A stretch of DNA of 45,264 nt from a virus. Both the position numbers and the translations under genes were made by a program. The stretch lies in IMG/VR virus record IMGVR_UViG_3300033151_000361, positions 1-45,264 of that record, one strand, 5' to 3'. Numbering within the stretch: position 1 is the first letter of the stretch; the number at the start of each line of letters is the position of its first letter. The notes below the pieces were generated by a model that was given only the letters and a program-made list of their open reading frames with translations, was not told the origin of the DNA and did not search any database. Shown in pieces: positions 14,626-22,692 of the stretch.

Positions 14626-15057
14626 TTAAATATTAAAATCATCTTGCGTTTCGCGTTCTTCTTCCAGTACCTCCTCTTGTTCTCGCTCGGCTGCGTCGGC
14701 CAGCATCTCACGCTGAGTCTTGATCGGAGGTAAAGCCGCCATGTCTAATTCAACAGCCTCATACCCCATCTCAATCTTGTCCCAACGGAGGATATTCAAC
14801 CTACCCGTCTCACTCTTTTCACGAGCAACTGTGATAACCAATCCACAAAGCAGGGGTTCACCCACCATCAACAGGTAATCCCTATCTTTATACCCAGCCA
14901 TAACCTCCCTAACATGATCCGGAATAGCTTTGGGGTTCCTGAAATGTTTGTCATACGGGGCAACCACCACATTCGCAAGCTGGCCGAATTTCTCAGCTTT
15001 GTGGAAACTTCGATTGCCGTCATTGAAGACAACCCACACTGTACTCTCTTCCATCAT
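14626..15057 (-). CDS. Hypothetical protein
   Basis: This 143-residue acidic protein starts at ATG 15057 with AGGAG five bases upstream and overlaps the DNA polymerase stop. DYLLMVGEPLLCGLVITVA (about residues 60-78) is a pattern I associate with unnamed proteins beside phage polymerases. The C-terminal 40 residues are an acidic Glu-rich tail. The function is unknown; the position suggests a polymerase-associated role. Confidence 0.7.
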   Translation of the reverse strand: MMEESTVWVVFNDGNRSFHKAEKFGQLANVVVAPYDKHFRNPKAIPDHVREVMAGYKDRDYLLMVGEPLLCGLVITVAREKSETGRLNILRWDKIEMGYEAVELDMAALPPIKTQREMLADAAEREQEEVLEEERETQDDFNI

Positions 15058-16823
15058 TTTTCTCCTGTAATTAGAAATCGTTCACAACCAATATCCTTAA
15101 CTATTCGGACACACTCATCATAATACCAGCCGAAGTCAACATCCCATGGCATCTTCTCAGGTAAATCCATACACGCCAACCCGCCGTCTGTCTTGGGAAC
15201 TTTGTTACCATTCTTGACATATAAGATTGGGTCTAACCCCGATTCAATACTCATGTACCACCTCACTACTTTCCCTAAAACCAGACCACCCTGCTCAGCA
15301 CCACCGGTCACATTCCTGGCACTGAGAAAGTCAACAAATTCAGCCGACTCAATCGTCTCCTCAAATGGAGTCCCATGAGCCAACCATTCACCAACAGCGT
15401 TGGCACAGACAGAGGCACTCGGGTTCTTACGTAATGACAACGGTGCATAGATACCTCGCCGCTTGACAGACCGATCATCCTTCACGGCGAAATAATTATT
15501 CACGTCCTTAAACGCAACCGCCCGATACTGAGTCCATTCAAACACAAAACCCGTTAGTTCCTCAAAGGCCTCTACTGCCGCCTCCACTGCCGCAAACACC
15601 TCCTTAGGTAACCCCACCACTATACCGTCAGTGTTGGCGCTAACCACGTCTCCACCCCGCTCAATTACCCGCTCAATGAGCGCCAGTAACACCAGCTGAC
15701 CAGTGAGCGTGATATGAAGCATGATCGCAGGGTCATACAGTGGAGAATGCATAGCGGCTGTCTTACCGAACGTACCGTTCAATGAGATCTTCAACGTGGC
15801 GTCGGCCACCTTGTCACCCGTCTTCTTGGCAATCATCCTCTGATCATATATCTTGCGATACTCATCAATGAAAGCCTTCCCGCCGGTGTTGGAGTTAATC
15901 ATGATGCTGGGGTAAAAAGCCGCTGCGTCAATCTCCCACAGAGTGTAGTCCTCATCCCCAACGAAACAGATCTTCCTGTCATGTTGAGAATGAAGCCCAC
16001 CCACGCCGGTTCGATATATACCGCCGAGCATCTTCCTGGCTTTACTCAAGTCTGGAGGCATGACGACGTGTCCGGTATCCCGCTTGACGGCAAACACCTT
16101 CTCAGTCATCAAGGTGTGTAATTCAATAAGCTGCGCGTCTTCAATCGCATCAAGGTACTTAGGTGCAACGTACTCAATAGTTTTAGGTACCTTGACCTGA
16201 CCGTAACGCAAGTCGAGCCTCTTGATGAATCCACGTTCAGCCATTTGGGTATCGCTGAGTGAACGCATATCAATATGATATTCACGACCCATTGCAGAAC
16301 GTATCGCCAGTGGTCCTTCTAACTCCTCCCACAAGGCTTCAGTCGTGTCCAAATCATTTAGGCAATACTTCAACACCATATCCAGGTCTTCATCCTCCCA
16401 ACACTTAGTATGGTCGAACGGCAGATCCTGGAGCTTCGGCATATGCATCCTGGCTCCGTAAGCCTTCAGGCCGACAAACGATGGAGCCACTTGCATCAGA
16501 TCAACAGAATCGAACCCCAGATGCTCCAACTCGAACATCTTGTAAGTCCTCCAAGGCCAGAGCCTCTTTTCAATAATGTCATCACCCATCCGCTTGATCT
16601 GCTGAGGCGTACGCCCCATCACCATCGCTGCGTATAGAGGGTCATCGAAGCCGTGGTTGTTGAACCCAACGAATGTGTCACCACATCGTGCTAAGTCCCC
16701 CAACTGACGAACACCCTCTGTTCCATCGTAAGACCACACCCAGAAATAGGCTCCAGTTGCCGTATTCTTAAACGCGATCAACCAAGCGTCTGGGCAGACC
16801 TCAATGTCATAGATCAGCGCCAT
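15054..16823 (-). CDS. Family B DNA polymerase with 3'-5' exonuclease
   Basis: This 589-residue protein is the replicative polymerase. Exonuclease motifs are Exo I YDIEV (D6, E8), Exo II GFNNHGFDD (54-61 region) and Exo III YCLNDLDT (Y153, D157). Polymerase motifs are the GGLHS (275-279) equivalent of the YxGG site, motif A DAAAFYPSI (D299), motif B KISLNGTFG (K345, N349) and motif C NTDG (398-401; D399). It is short for a B-family enzyme, close to compact phage PolB forms. In this phage it would have to accept 5-hydroxymethyl-dUTP if the hypermodification pathway is active. Confidence 0.9.
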   Translation of the reverse strand: MALIYDIEVCPDAWLIAFKNTATGAYFWVWSYDGTEGVRQLGDLARCGDTFVGFNNHGFDDPLYAAMVMGRTPQQIKRMGDDIIEKRLWPWRTYKMFELEHLGFDSVDLMQVAPSFVGLKAYGARMHMPKLQDLPFDHTKCWEDEDLDMVLKYCLNDLDTTEALWEELEGPLAIRSAMGREYHIDMRSLSDTQMAERGFIKRLDLRYGQVKVPKTIEYVAPKYLDAIEDAQLIELHTLMTEKVFAVKRDTGHVVMPPDLSKARKMLGGIYRTGVGGLHSQHDRKICFVGDEDYTLWEIDAAAFYPSIMINSNTGGKAFIDEYRKIYDQRMIAKKTGDKVADATLKISLNGTFGKTAAMHSPLYDPAIMLHITLTGQLVLLALIERVIERGGDVVSANTDGIVVGLPKEVFAAVEAAVEAFEELTGFVFEWTQYRAVAFKDVNNYFAVKDDRSVKRRGIYAPLSLRKNPSASVCANAVGEWLAHGTPFEETIESAEFVDFLSARNVTGGAEQGGLVLGKVVRWYMSIESGLDPILYVKNGNKVPKTDGGLACMDLPEKMPWDVDFGWYYDECVRIVKDIGCERFLITGEK

Positions 16824-17173
16824 TACGTTCTACCGTCTTGATCTACGTAACGTGCAGTAGCCCCGCATTTCACGGCATCGCTAATTTCCAAGGCACTGTC
16901 GTTGGTCACGTGCGCTTCTACCAATAACAGGTATCTACGTAGGTCGGCGATGTCATCCAGGATCTCACCGTTGTTGTTCAGGCAAACATCAAAGATATCG
17001 TAATGAGACTTCTTACAGATATTCTCAATCCTGTCCCACTTACGAGCCAACATCATGAACGCACCCACACCGCCCCGATTCCTCCAGGACGAGCCATAGG
17101 TCTTACCTTTATCCATCAACACCGAAACATCGTTCACGGCGATCTCTTCAATCAATATGTAATTCTCACTCAT
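16823..17173 (-). CDS. Possible Nmad1/DUF1599 family protein
   Basis: This 116-residue protein starts at ATG 17173 (GTG at 17176 also in frame) behind GGAGG. The segment YGSSWRNRGGVGAFMMLARK (about 27-46), followed by WDRIEN and ILDDIADLRRYLLLVE (about 73-88), fits the Nmad1 (nucleotide-modification-associated domain 1, formerly DUF1599) pattern, which is all-helical and acidic like MazG-type nucleotide pyrophosphatases. The overlap with the polymerase start and the presence of a base-modification cluster elsewhere in the window agree with a role in nucleotide handling. The assignment is by eye and moderate. Confidence 0.6.
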   Translation of the reverse strand: MSENYILIEEIAVNDVSVLMDKGKTYGSSWRNRGGVGAFMMLARKWDRIENICKKSHYDIFDVCLNNNGEILDDIADLRRYLLLVEAHVTNDSALEISDAVKCGATARYVDQDGRT

Positions 17174-17387
17174 CACTCAATTCCTCCAGTGTGATCTCTT
17201 CCAGGCCGAAGCGAGCTTTCATACCTTCCAACTCACCAATATCATATTGAAACGACCAGCGAGGACCGCGCACGGCGCACAGCTTCTCACGTGCCTTGCT
17301 GAACTCACCTTCAATAACTACATACCTATTTGCTAAATTCATGGAACCGGCCATGTGACCTGTCCCAAATGTAAAGAACCATTTCAT
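17166..17387 (-). CDS. Hypothetical small protein
   Basis: This 73-residue protein overlaps the genes on both sides by a few bases. The N-terminus is hydrophobic and aromatic, the C-terminus acidic. The middle (YVVIEGEFSKAREKLCAVRG, about residues 22-41) looks like a beta-alpha unit. No family recognised. Confidence 0.65.
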   Translation of the reverse strand: MKWFFTFGTGHMAGSMNLANRYVVIEGEFSKAREKLCAVRGPRWSFQYDIGELEGMKARFGLEEITLEELSDE

Positions 17388-17893
17388 TTCAATTCCCCAT
17401 GACCTACCCGAATCAACACAGGTTTGCGCTGTTCTTCCTCAGGTACGCTTTTATATGATAATTCATTGCGTATTCTATTAACCACGTTGTAGGCGATGTC
17501 CATTTGCTCACTTATCCAACGATCAGTTCGGCCGATCTTAATCAACCGGCGAACTCGCCACACTTCCTGTTCAATCAATCGAGTACCGCGACCTTTCTTA
17601 CGCTCGGTCATCGGCGGGTCAGTCAGATCTTTCAACTGGCGCTTCATCTTGCGACCAACCTTCTTGACCTCCTTCAACTCACCGGCCTGTTCTTGGTGTT
17701 CAAATTTCAGAGCATCAAATTTCGCCTGAAGTTCGCCAAACACCTTCTTGGATACAAACGTACCCTCGGCAGGTTTCTCCACAACCGCCACTGGCTCAGG
17801 CCTGTTCACTTCAAAGTCCAACTCTACAGAAATGCGAGCCGGTACACCCATGGCAAGAATATTAAGTAAATGATCACTGTTGGTAATTTTCAT
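17384..17893 (-). CDS. Coiled-coil protein with C-terminal HTH
   Basis: This 169-residue basic protein has a variable N-terminus, a charged helical segment about residues 48-90 that should form a coiled coil, and a C-terminal segment about 108-148 (VWRVRRLIKIGRTDRWISEQ followed by MDIAYNVVNRIRNEL) with the layout of a resolvase/Hin-type helix-turn-helix. That suggests a DNA-binding oligomer. It overlaps its neighbours by four bases. It is a candidate regulator or replication-initiation factor for the repeats and dyads seen elsewhere; this link is inference. Confidence 0.6.
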   Translation of the reverse strand: MKITNSDHLLNILAMGVPARISVELDFEVNRPEPVAVVEKPAEGTFVSKKVFGELQAKFDALKFEHQEQAGELKEVKKVGRKMKRQLKDLTDPPMTERKKGRGTRLIEQEVWRVRRLIKIGRTDRWISEQMDIAYNVVNRIRNELSYKSVPEEEQRKPVLIRVGHGELK

Positions 17894-18396
17894 GAGTCCA
17901 ATTCCTTCATCACGTAAATTTCAAGTTCCTCAACAAATGCACGAGCAGCATCTTGCTCGCAATACTCATCTAGGAAGCCTAACCCGACCTTGATAACCTG
18001 TTCAATACCTTTATTACCCAACTGCCATTCCAGCAGGCAACATAGTATTAAATCAGACATATCGGCTGTCTTCAGTATTTCAATCTCATAAGGCGTCAAC
18101 CCCATGTCTTTATACCCCAGATCGTCGCGCACCTTGCGTTCCACATTCTTCATGGCGCTGGCTAACTCAGGGTGGTTCCATTTGGTGTACGCCGGTAGAT
18201 CGCCGGTAACATGTTCAGTCGCATCGTGTAATAAAGACGCCACCAACAATTCTTTGCGGCACGCTGGTTGGATAGCCAGAACACACAGCGCCACACCCCA
18301 CGAATGGGAGGACACCAAATGCTCTTGAATGACTGGAACTGTATGGAAACGCTTAACATTCCCACTCAATCGCTTTTCTAGCATGTCATTAAACAT
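17890..18396 (-). CDS. HD-domain phosphohydrolase (YfbR-like 5'-nucleotidase)
   Basis: This 168-residue protein carries the HD superfamily signature: RFHTV (H18), SSHSW (H31), LLHDATE (H57, D58, E61) and a later ADMSD acidic site (D~112). Length and motif spacing fit YfbR-type deoxynucleoside 5'-monophosphatases. It is the first gene behind promoter P8 on the minus strand, with AAAGGAA upstream. In a phage with modified thymine, such an enzyme could remove dTMP or another competing nucleotide from the pool; substrate choice is inference. Confidence 0.8.
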   Translation of the reverse strand: MFNDMLEKRLSGNVKRFHTVPVIQEHLVSSHSWGVALCVLAIQPACRKELLVASLLHDATEHVTGDLPAYTKWNHPELASAMKNVERKVRDDLGYKDMGLTPYEIEILKTADMSDLILCCLLEWQLGNKGIEQVIKVGLGFLDEYCEQDAARAFVEELEIYVMKELDS

Positions 18397-18434
18397 TCTC
18401 TTTCCTTTAATAGTTAAAAATTAAAACGCACGTT

Positions 18435-18464
18435 AGTTTAGCTCAATTAGATTCTGTTAAGCAA
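18435..18464 (-). promoter_or_regulatory. Promoter P8 (minus strand)
   Basis: Reading leftward, the -35 box TTGCTT (18464-18459), an 18-bp spacer ending TTGAGC and the -10 box TAAACT (18440-18435) match the shared family. An AACG-TG-CGTT dyad and the TTTTAATTTTTAACT leader follow before the AAAGGAA site of the HD gene. It provides an internal start for the lower half of the replication operon. Confidence 0.7.
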
Positions 18465-18476
18465 CAGGTTATTTGT

Positions 18477-18929
18477 TCATCCAAATTTACGTGTATATCG
18501 CATGATAGTCTGTTCTATAGCGTCCGGTATATAGCCTGAAAACCCAACCTGTTCCCCACGCTTTCCTCGCTTGCCATCTTTAGGTAATTTACCACGTATT
18601 GACTTATCCCTCCTATTTAAAACTAGACGTTTAAAATCACAACTCTTACCATTCTTGTTGATGTAGAATGATTCCACATCATCATACAGTTCAGGGTAAA
18701 GTATACGTACCATTCTTTCAGCCGTTACATTATCACTATTCTCAACTCGATCTTCCAAATCAAAAACCATGTAGATGGAATCAATTATGGCTCGCTGCTC
18801 ATCACCCCACGGATAATGCTTTAGGCCTCTTCGACTCGGGCGAGGTAACTTGACAGCCCCATCTTCATACGTCACCTTCATAATTGAAAGTCTTTCATAT
18901 TCAACTTCTTCAATTGTAATCTTACTCAT
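18477..18929 (-). CDS. Hypothetical basic protein
   Basis: This 150-residue protein ends just before promoter P8. Its C-terminal part is strongly basic (about residues 93-128, with KDGKRGKRGEQ), suggesting contact with nucleic acid. The N-terminal 60 residues are mixed. No family is recognised. It lies close behind the 18936 gene in the same operon. Confidence 0.65.
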   Translation of the reverse strand: MSKITIEEVEYERLSIMKVTYEDGAVKLPRPSRRGLKHYPWGDEQRAIIDSIYMVFDLEDRVENSDNVTAERMVRILYPELYDDVESFYINKNGKSCDFKRLVLNRRDKSIRGKLPKDGKRGKRGEQVGFSGYIPDAIEQTIMRYTRKFG

Positions 18930-18935
18930 CTCACG

Positions 18936-19247
18936 TTACTCCTCTCTGATAAAATTAACAGTCGTGCCGTCCATAAACATGATGGCAGCGACCTCCATAG
19001 ATTTACCCGTCTCAGGGTTAATCATCATAACCTTGGGTATGGCTCCGGTTATTTCTTCATTTACTGTGAACAACTCCACAGTGGCCTGAACAACATCTCC
19101 AGGTCTGTAGGCTATGTCCACAGCCTTTACGCCATAGATCTCCCTGTCACCGAGCATGACCTTGGTGTTGTATCCCGTCAGGAATTCACCATCAGCAAGA
19201 TCGTCACGAGGCTTCAGGGTTAATGGGTATTTCACTCCATGTGTCAT
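18936..19247 (-). CDS. Hypothetical beta-rich protein
   Basis: This 103-residue protein looks beta-rich: alternating hydrophobic strands (VKAVDIAYRPGDVVQATVEL, about residues 40-59) and a short C-terminal strand. A small OB or beta-sandwich fold is plausible. It overlaps the upstream PLP-enzyme gene by four bases, so the two proteins may work together. No family recognised. Confidence 0.65.
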   Translation of the reverse strand: MTHGVKYPLTLKPRDDLADGEFLTGYNTKVMLGDREIYGVKAVDIAYRPGDVVQATVELFTVNEEITGAIPKVMMINPETGKSMEVAAIMFMDGTTVNFIREE

Positions 19248-20203
19248 GCTGACACCTCATGTGTATAAAACGGCTCGACCACCGACGGGAAACCCTCAGC
19301 CCCGACAATCCAGAATGCGGTCTTACTGTCCCGAGTGATTTCACTTTGTTCCATGAGCCAGCGCCACATCTTCCCTTCGTACGTCGGGTGAAAGTTGATA
19401 CCGTCCCATGTTTCACCTGTGAATTTATCTGAATATGATGAGTAGCCGTTGGTCTGGATGTTCTCATAGCGGATATCAAACGGCAACTTGGCCACATTCA
19501 CACCCATTATTTCCATACGCTCCTGTACCCACTTCATCTTATCAGGACCAATCCCGATCATGTACAGCTGCTTGACATTCTTGCTATCCTCATTCAGCCC
19601 CAACAGGACTGAGCATAGAGAATTACATGAGCCAGCCGGTACAATCAACCGCTCAACCTCATCCGGCAGGTTACTCACCTGATTCGCACCGAGGCTATGG
19701 AACTGCGTAATCTCCTCAGCACCGTACTCATGATGATCCAGGGATATACCGTAAGGAACATACAGCGAGCCGTCCTGTATTAAACCCTTCACCATACTCT
19801 GAATGGTTGGGTTGTAGGGAGCCTTCGCATATTCAAACACGGCTCCGAACCCAGCCGCTATCCTGGGGTTGGGATGAGTCAGCACTGTATGTGGTTTTGA
19901 ATAAACAATCATTCTGGTTGGGAGTCCGAGGTGCGCTCCAACAATAGCCGACATACTAAGCTGCGGCGACTGGATGCTCGCGCCTGTAACAACGTGGGTC
20001 TTACCATGTTTCTGCCGAGTCATCATGTAAATCAACTGCCGGCACTTGGAACCATTTGGTCCGTTGTATCCGAGCGGGGCAAAGTAATCATCCCGCTTGA
20101 ACCAGACACCTTCATGGTTCTCAAATGGGGTCATGTCGGCGAGGTAATCCTCCCACTTGATCTCGCTCCTGTCCAAGCTGAGTTTTGGGAATATGGTGTT
20201 CAT
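19244..20203 (-). CDS. Fold-type II PLP-dependent enzyme (TrpB/ACC-deaminase-like)
   Basis: This 319-residue protein has the layout of tryptophan-synthase-beta-like PLP enzymes: FKRDDYF followed by NGPNGSKCRQL, where K53 is the likely Schiff-base lysine; VVTGASIQSPQLSMSAIVGA (about 71-90), the equivalent of the substrate loop; and VPAGSCNSLCSVLLG (189-202), a phosphate-binding loop. The closest named relatives by motif are ACC deaminase and D-cysteine desulfhydrase. A metabolic role makes little sense in a phage; PLP enzymes are part of known thymidine-hypermodification pathways, where they decarboxylate the amino-acid adduct. I infer that role here because the aGPT-Pplase and kinase genes lie 4-6 kb away. 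Exact substrate unknown. Confidence 0.8.
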   Translation of the reverse strand: MNTIFPKLSLDRSEIKWEDYLADMTPFENHEGVWFKRDDYFAPLGYNGPNGSKCRQLIYMMTRQKHGKTHVVTGASIQSPQLSMSAIVGAHLGLPTRMIVYSKPHTVLTHPNPRIAAGFGAVFEYAKAPYNPTIQSMVKGLIQDGSLYVPYGISLDHHEYGAEEITQFHSLGANQVSNLPDEVERLIVPAGSCNSLCSVLLGLNEDSKNVKQLYMIGIGPDKMKWVQERMEIMGVNVAKLPFDIRYENIQTNGYSSYSDKFTGETWDGINFHPTYEGKMWRWLMEQSEITRDSKTAFWIVGAEGFPSVVEPFYTHEVSA

Positions 20204-20718
20204 CAGAACATTACCTCCACATCACCGGCAAATGCTTGAACATCATCGCGTTGCGTTTCAAAGAATTCTTGGAGATACTCCTGGTATTCCTCCTTATCTT
20301 CAAAGTCTTCCAATGAGTCAGCGTCACAATCCAGGTTCCTGAGGTTCTCACCCGCTTCGCGCAAACATTCAGCCTGCTCTCTCATCATCTCAGCCTGCTC
20401 TCCATACTGGAGACTTTCTGGCATGTTGTCGGCTGATTCTTCATAACCGTCAGCAATTTCATCAAAGCTATCGGCACATTGTTCACACGCAGCTTTCAAC
20501 TGTTCCAGGTCGTCTTCTATCTCACCAACCGCATCCTCAAAGGTTTCCTGCGCTGCGAATATCTCAGACTTCTTACCACTGCATAACTGACTCGGGCGCG
20601 GGTAAGTCTTACTGTACTGTGTCCTGGAACCGTAGGGTGTCCAGTGGTAATAGGATTCACCTTTAAGACAACATGGATTGTCTTTCCTGGCTTTCTTAAC
20701 ATGGGTGACTCTAGGCAT
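20203..20718 (-). CDS. Acidic protein with N-terminal Cys/His segment
   Basis: This 171-residue protein has a basic N-terminal 50 residues with CCLKGESYYHW and QLCSGKK, resembling the degenerate zinc-ribbon opening of a phage protein type I have seen without function. The rest (about 60-171) is very acidic and helical, with repeated EQCADSFDEIADGYE-like segments and several cysteines. The acidic surface could mimic DNA, but this is speculative. It abuts the PLP gene (stop/start overlap) in the same operon. Confidence 0.7.
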   Translation of the reverse strand: MPRVTHVKKARKDNPCCLKGESYYHWTPYGSRTQYSKTYPRPSQLCSGKKSEIFAAQETFEDAVGEIEDDLEQLKAACEQCADSFDEIADGYEESADNMPESLQYGEQAEMMREQAECLREAGENLRNLDCDADSLEDFEDKEEYQEYLQEFFETQRDDVQAFAGDVEVMF

Positions 20719-20899
20719 TACTTATCTCCTCTATGAAGGTTAGGGTTACTCCGCTACCGACATTCGATAGCAGGATTTCAAACTTCTTAGTGTCCCTATT
20801 GAAGTAGGTGTATCGCTTCTTTGTAGGGAATCTCCTGACCAGATCCCTGGCCTGTTTCTCAGCCGACTTGTAATTGTCGAATGTGGTGTTATCGAACAT
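20711..20899 (-). CDS. Hypothetical small basic protein
   Basis: This 62-residue protein has AGGAG before its ATG and overlaps the helicase gene's end by 11 bases. The N-terminal 35 residues are basic and helical (SAEKQARDLVRRFPTKKRYT), the rest beta-like. No family recognised. Confidence 0.65.
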   Translation of the reverse strand: MFDNTTFDNYKSAEKQARDLVRRFPTKKRYTYFNRDTKKFEILLSNVGSGVTLTFIEEISNA

Positions 20900-22274
20900 A
20901 TATCTTCTCCTGTAGGTCGTCCATCAATTTAATCTGCATCTTGCTCTTCTCATTCAGTCGTCGTATAATGTCGATCTCAATTTGACCGGCCACCATGTGA
21001 CGAACAAACACCGGCGACTTCTGACCTTGACGGTTCAGACGAGCAATCACCTGCTCATAGGTTTCCAAGTTCCAGTCTGAGGAATAGAACAATATATGAT
21101 GTCCTCCATCCTGAGCATTCACTCCATGACCGGCGGCTTGCGGCTGTACAATCAGAACGTCTAGTTCGCCGTTGTTCCAAGCTCTCAGTGATTCAATCCT
21201 GTCGGCTGATTTCACATCACCGGCAAGCACACCGGCATTCGGAAACATAGACATCAGTTGGAACAACTCAGCCGTGTACGTAAACACAATCATCAAAGGC
21301 TCTCCGTCCAGGGACTCGACATAATCCTTGGCGGCTTTCATCTTGTTATCGTGAAGCCGATGTATCGTTTGATCCTCATCAATCATGAACCCGCTACTGA
21401 CCTGTCTCAGCTTGATGGAGATCGTTGTGTCATGTTCTGGTAACACCACAGTTCCGTCGGGCATCGTGGCCATCATCTCCACCACAAGTTCGTTATAGAT
21501 CGCCTTTGATTCCCGAGGCAATTTGATCTTGATGGGCGGGAGATATATTGGGTCTTTCTGGTCAATAACATCCTTAGCCCGCATTGCCACCACGTGGCTT
21601 TCCTTGAGTCTGGCTACGATAGCCTCCCTCGCGCCTCGCCTTGGAACAAATGAACTGTACTTCCTGGGGTCATTGCTGATGTCAATGAACCAATCCTGTT
21701 CAAACTGGCCTTTGAACCGACCCAAACATTCGCCGCCGTCAACAATATACATCTGTGCCCAGAGGTCGGCGTACCCATTAGGAGACGGTGTTCCCGTCAA
21801 CCCTAGGCGACGCACCTTGTTGAGCACGAAACGCTGCTTCAACTGCCTCCACCGGCCAGAGGATGATGACTTGAACTTGGTTAGCTCGTCTATCACCACG
21901 AAGTCAAATGGGAACTCCCCGCAGCTGTGTAACCATGGAATCATCTCCGGCGTTATCATATAAATATTGTACCCACCCTCGCGCAATAGCTTCAGCCGAC
22001 GTGCAGGGTCTTGTTTAAGATGCATAAACGTGAATGGGTAACCCCATTTCTCACCCTCCTGCTCCCAGACCGTCTCACAGATCATCAACGGCGCGATCAC
22101 CAATGTAACCATGTCCGGATAAACCAGTCGCATCTGGTGGATAACCTCCAAAGTGCTGAGGGTCTTGCCTAATCCGGCTTCAAGGAACAGCGCAGGGCTG
22201 TTGTGGATTAGAACCTCTTCTACTGCGATCCGCTGGTAATCATGGAGCGGTGCGAAATACTTAATTTCTGCCAT
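20889..22274 (-). CDS. SNF2-type SF2 helicase
   Basis: This 461-residue protein has clear superfamily 2 motifs: Q-like LHDYQRIAV (10-18), Walker A EAGLGKT (32-38), motif Ia VIAPLMICETVW, Walker B VVIDELTKFK (D129, E130), motif III LTGTPSPN, motif V AGHGVNAQDGG and motif VI QVIARLNRQGQ. The length and the VIARLNRQGQ ending fit compact phage SNF2-like helicases found next to VRR-NUC genes. It probably remodels replication or recombination intermediates. It overlaps the VRR-NUC gene by 55 bases. Confidence 0.9.
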   Translation of the reverse strand: MAEIKYFAPLHDYQRIAVEEVLIHNSPALFLEAGLGKTLSTLEVIHQMRLVYPDMVTLVIAPLMICETVWEQEGEKWGYPFTFMHLKQDPARRLKLLREGGYNIYMITPEMIPWLHSCGEFPFDFVVIDELTKFKSSSSGRWRQLKQRFVLNKVRRLGLTGTPSPNGYADLWAQMYIVDGGECLGRFKGQFEQDWFIDISNDPRKYSSFVPRRGAREAIVARLKESHVVAMRAKDVIDQKDPIYLPPIKIKLPRESKAIYNELVVEMMATMPDGTVVLPEHDTTISIKLRQVSSGFMIDEDQTIHRLHDNKMKAAKDYVESLDGEPLMIVFTYTAELFQLMSMFPNAGVLAGDVKSADRIESLRAWNNGELDVLIVQPQAAGHGVNAQDGGHHILFYSSDWNLETYEQVIARLNRQGQKSPVFVRHMVAGQIEIDIIRRLNEKSKMQIKLMDDLQEKIYVR

Positions 22275-22534
22275 TTTCTAATTGTCTCAGTTAAATAGTT
22301 ATCATTATCAATTACCAGGACTTCGTGACCCATCCTGCGTAAATAGTCGTGCATTGCCAGTTGACCTTTCCTGGGCTTCTCACCAGGAGCCTTCATCTCC
22401 ACGAACACACTTCCTCCACCTGGAAGAAGCACGAGCCGGTCTGGAATGTGATTGGGGGTGGTCAGCTTCAAGGCGCGGCCTCCAATCTTCCTTATTTCCC
22501 GGCAAAGTTTTGATTCTAAAGCACTTTCTTTCAA
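22220..22534 (-). CDS. VRR-NUC nuclease
   Basis: The VRR-NUC fold is recognisable: ESALESKLCREIRKIGG, then PDRLVLLPGGGSVFVEMKAP with the catalytic D...E-x-K, and a final VLVID segment. I start at the TTG at 22534 (104 residues), with GAGG five bases upstream, because promoter P7 occupies 22556-22585 and the longer open frame to 22567 would begin inside the promoter. Family members usually begin M-x-ESALE, which agrees. It acts as a structure-specific or exonuclease partner for the neighbouring SNF2 helicase, as in many phages. Confidence 0.8.
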   Translation of the reverse strand: MKESALESKLCREIRKIGGRALKLTTPNHIPDRLVLLPGGGSVFVEMKAPGEKPRKGQLAMHDYLRRMGHEVLVIDNDNYLTETIRKWQKLSISHRSMITSGSQ

Positions 22535-22555
22535 GTAAACCTCACTGGCTAACCA

Positions 22556-22585
22556 ATTGTACCTCAATTATGTTCTACAATGCAA
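22556..22585 (-). promoter_or_regulatory. Promoter P7 (minus strand), divergent from P6
   Basis: Reading leftward: -35 TTGCAT (22585-22580), an 18-bp spacer ending TTGAGG and -10 TACAAT (22561-22556). It should start the replication operon. The -35 boxes of P7 and P6 are 27 bp apart, so polymerases at the two promoters could interfere. Confidence 0.85.
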
Positions 22586-22612
22586 CCACTAAAATTTATT
22601 TAATCTGACCAC

Positions 22613-22642
22613 TTTACTTATGGAATATAAGTGAGGTACAAT
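22613..22642 (+). promoter_or_regulatory. Promoter P6, divergent from P7
   Basis: TTTACT (22613-22618), an 18-bp spacer ending GTGAGG and TACAAT (22637-22642). The TTTACTTATGGAA core is identical to P2 and P5. It drives the DUF932 gene and, by read-through, the modification cluster. Confidence 0.9.
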
Positions 22643-22692
22643 TGCTCTCGCTACACAACTTTTAACTTTAAATTACACACACGGGAAATATT

